Shown piece by piece: positions 61,860-64,000 of a DNA stretch of 64,000 nucleotides (within the stretch, counting starts at the first letter, position 1; every line of letters starts with the position of its first letter). The position numbers and the translations under genes were made by a program. The notes under the pieces are model-generated. The model saw nothing but the letters and a program-made list of their open reading frames with translations. It did not search any database and had not been told where the DNA came from. This DNA is from Strongylocentrotus droebachiensis (taxonomy: Eukaryota > Echinodermata > Echinoidea > Camarodonta > Strongylocentrotidae), in contig JAVYIG010000699.1 in assembly GCA_035222895.1 (NCBI GenBank), forward strand, positions 310,001-374,000. The letters run 5' to 3'.

Positions 61860-63050
61860 ATCAATAGCAAATCCTCCTAATCCTTTCTTCAGATACACAG
61901 ACAAATTTGTAACTGGCCTTCAAATGACTCATTAATCTTAAAAAATCACAGAATTTAATAAGATATCAGATAATATCGACACGCCAATCATGAATCCAAC
62001 AATAGTTCATTTCGAAAGGGAGAAAGGTATTAAGGGGAATTAAAAGACTAAGTCTATTGTCTGCAAGGTTTTTTGCTTTTTATCTTGTCATCATGGGCGC
62101 GCCAGTGCCCAATTTGTGCCCCAACAAATCAATTGGGTGGTTTTTTGGCGCCTACCGCCACGCGGTGCAGGACAATTGTGAGTGGTCACTCCCTAGAGCC
62201 CCCATCTTAATACACCACATGAATGATGAGGGCTTAATACTCATTAGCATAGGGTCCAAACATTTTTTTGGGGTAAAAGAAGATTAATTGATTGATGTTT
62301 CCAAACTCACAAAGCTCTAACCAAAATACTGACACTCCTGTCAAAATATTGACAGATTTATTGACAAACAATCCAATCCCACGGTTCAGAACTGAAGGCA
62401 AAAGAAGAAAAGGGCTATATTTGGTTTGCTTGAGATTAGAAAAATAAGCCTGTTTTGGTGGTTACACACTACAGAGCATCTATAGATGTCTAGTCAATAA
62501 AGATGATAAATCACTTTAATCTGATTTAATCCCTAATCCTTAATCCCATCAACTCTGCAAAACAGCAACCTCATATTTTTTTTTATGGAGATGGGGAACA
62601 AAAAAGAAGTCAACTGGAAATAAAACTTTCCTTGAGAAGGCCATGCAAACTGATCATCTTCCGTGACGATTTGATGAATTCCACAATAAAAGTCAACATT
62701 TTCTTTCCACATGATTATCCAATACCCATCAATTCTCGCCAATAATCACTTCTACTTAATCTCCTTGTCACAATATGTCAAATAAAATTGCATTTTTACC
62801 CCAGAGAATTCTCCCCTCTTGAGAAATAACTGTTCTGGTAATTAAGAGAGAAACTCATTTGTAATTTTGTTATTGCTTCTTGGAAGTTATTCCACAAACA
62901 AGTCGGCAGACTAATTTGTACAATAATAATAATTAATCCACTTCATGATGTTTCCAGGCTAATTCTGCCGGTTGTTAAACACCAGTTCAATAACTGTTGA
63001 TAAAGCTAGGTAGTTACATGTTGCAGGCTCAAGGCATATAGAACTAAACA
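61860..63050. other. Non-coding stretch
   Basis: No gene supported. A short GC-richer patch (62095-62190) contains tgggcgcgcc and tttggcgcctaccgcc but no recognisable product. Confidence 0.45.
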
Positions 63051-63058
63051 TGTTTATG

Positions 63059-63106
63059 CTGACCCCCCCCCCCCCCACTGAATTTCATGGAGGGGGGGGG
63101 GGTCAG
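63059..63106. repeat. C-run/G-run hairpin
   Basis: ctga followed by a run of about 15 C, then actgaatttcatgga, then about 12 G and tcag, giving a perfect inverted repeat with a short loop. Confidence 0.93.
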
Positions 63107-63524
63107 TTGCCCTATGTACAATTTTTCGAAAATTTGGGCGGCTTTAAACAAGTGGGTTTGTTTCTTGAGTGTTGAAAACAGTTTCATGAAGGACCCATCC
63201 CCTCAAAATCATTCCTAATTCCAACAGACCCTCAAATAGAAATTGCCTTTCGAGTTTTGAGGGCCAAAATGGTGTTAACTATGATTAGATTGGGGGTAAG
63301 TAATGCCTTTCTCGCTCTGAGTAGACGCTAGATGCTCCAAAAAGTAGAATGCATCTGTTGAAGCATTTGCAGAAGTGATACTGGAGATTCGTTAAGGAAA
63401 TTGGGATGTATCAAAAGCACAAGAATTGGGTCAAAAAGAGTAGAGAAAACTGGTGAATGGGGGGGGGGGGTGACTTATTGAAGGGCTGAACACTAACACA
63501 TGGGAGCCCAAAATCTAGCTCAAG

Positions 63525-63620
63525 CCCCCCCCCCCCCCCTGAGAGAGAGAGAGAGAGAGAGAGTGAGAGGGAAGGGAGGAGAAGGGAGAAGGGAGAGAGA
63601 GGGAGAGAGAGAGAATGAGA
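63525..63620. repeat. Poly-C followed by (GA)n
   Basis: About 14 C followed by tgagagagagagagagagag and imperfect gggagaagg units. Confidence 0.93.
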
Positions 63621-64000
63621 AGGTGATGTTGTAGAGAGACGCGTTGAAGACGATGCAGCCTACAAAAAGCATCTCATCAAAATAAAAACAAACTCCCCTA
63701 AAAATATCCCAATAACTTTCTAGCAACTAAAACAATACATGACAGGCCAGTGTGATAAGAAATCACATTTCCTTTTATTACAGCCAGTTCACCACCCCCA
63801 AAAGAGAAGGCCGATACAGGCAAACATCAGATACCTGTTCCATCACAGATTTTCCATGAATCTGGAAGCATGTTGTCCGTTTACTGAACCCAATATTTCA
63901 TCTTTTTAATACAATTTCAATCAAAAATGCCCTTCCGAGTCTAAGATTTACTTAGAATGCAATTTAAAATTCCTATCCTGGTAATATAGCAGATATAATG

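Noticed and set aside
62678-62706. Minus-strand TGG-AAT-TCA-TCA-AAT block resembling the ephrin YWNSSN start
   Set aside because: In that frame a TGA lies a few codons upstream and no GT donor in phase 2 follows; judged a chance match.
63825-63850. Minus-strand TGG-AAC-AG followed by gtatct, as ephrin exon 1 end
   Set aside because: Spacing from WN to the F that starts the next exon would be too short for the family.

Overview
The window looks like nuclear DNA from an animal. It is AT-rich, gene-poor and full of microsatellites. It contains GT-AG introns, long pyrimidine or purine tracts, homopolymer C and G runs, and many small foldback elements whose ends resemble ...gtttcacaaaac / gttttgtgaaac.... 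This texture, with a single recognisable ephrin, fits a marine invertebrate, most likely an echinoderm such as a sea urchin. The species is inference. No bacterial-type operons, rRNA genes, tRNA genes, CRISPR arrays or intact transposase genes were seen.

Only two genes can be supported, and both are incomplete here. (1) Plus strand, 2768-4307: the last two exons of a gene for a secreted or extracellular protein. They are joined by a phase-1 intron and end in a classical EGF-like domain followed by two copies of a 10-residue aromatic repeat. (2) Minus strand, 15373 down to 12828: four consecutive coding exons of an ephrin. They cover most of the receptor-binding domain with its four conserved cysteines, then a Thr/Pro-rich stalk, then a short hydrophobic C-terminus typical of a GPI-anchor signal, so it is an ephrin-A-like topology. 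All splice phases agree. The first exon (signal peptide and the YWN-type start of the domain) was not found. It would lie above 15374, either in the 15.4-64 kb region or beyond the window.

The rest is intronic or intergenic DNA dominated by repeats: an exact 4 x 150 bp array of a foldback element (11281-11880) with a deleted relative at 33350; hairpin elements inside two ephrin introns; a ~950 bp foldback (22894-23843); a near-perfect 454 bp tandem duplication (35446-36354); a ~4.2 kb interval bounded by 22 bp inverted repeats that contains a decayed SGNH-hydrolase-like ORF (44176-48425); two 372 bp MITE copies 3 kb apart (51337 and 54512); a 518 bp palindromic element (53749-54266); a degenerate 'ggtctaa' array (about 54890-55350); and many (CT)n, (GA)n, (GAA)n and (ATC)n tracts. 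Many of the longer open frames in the window are by-products of these simple repeats and should not be read as genes.
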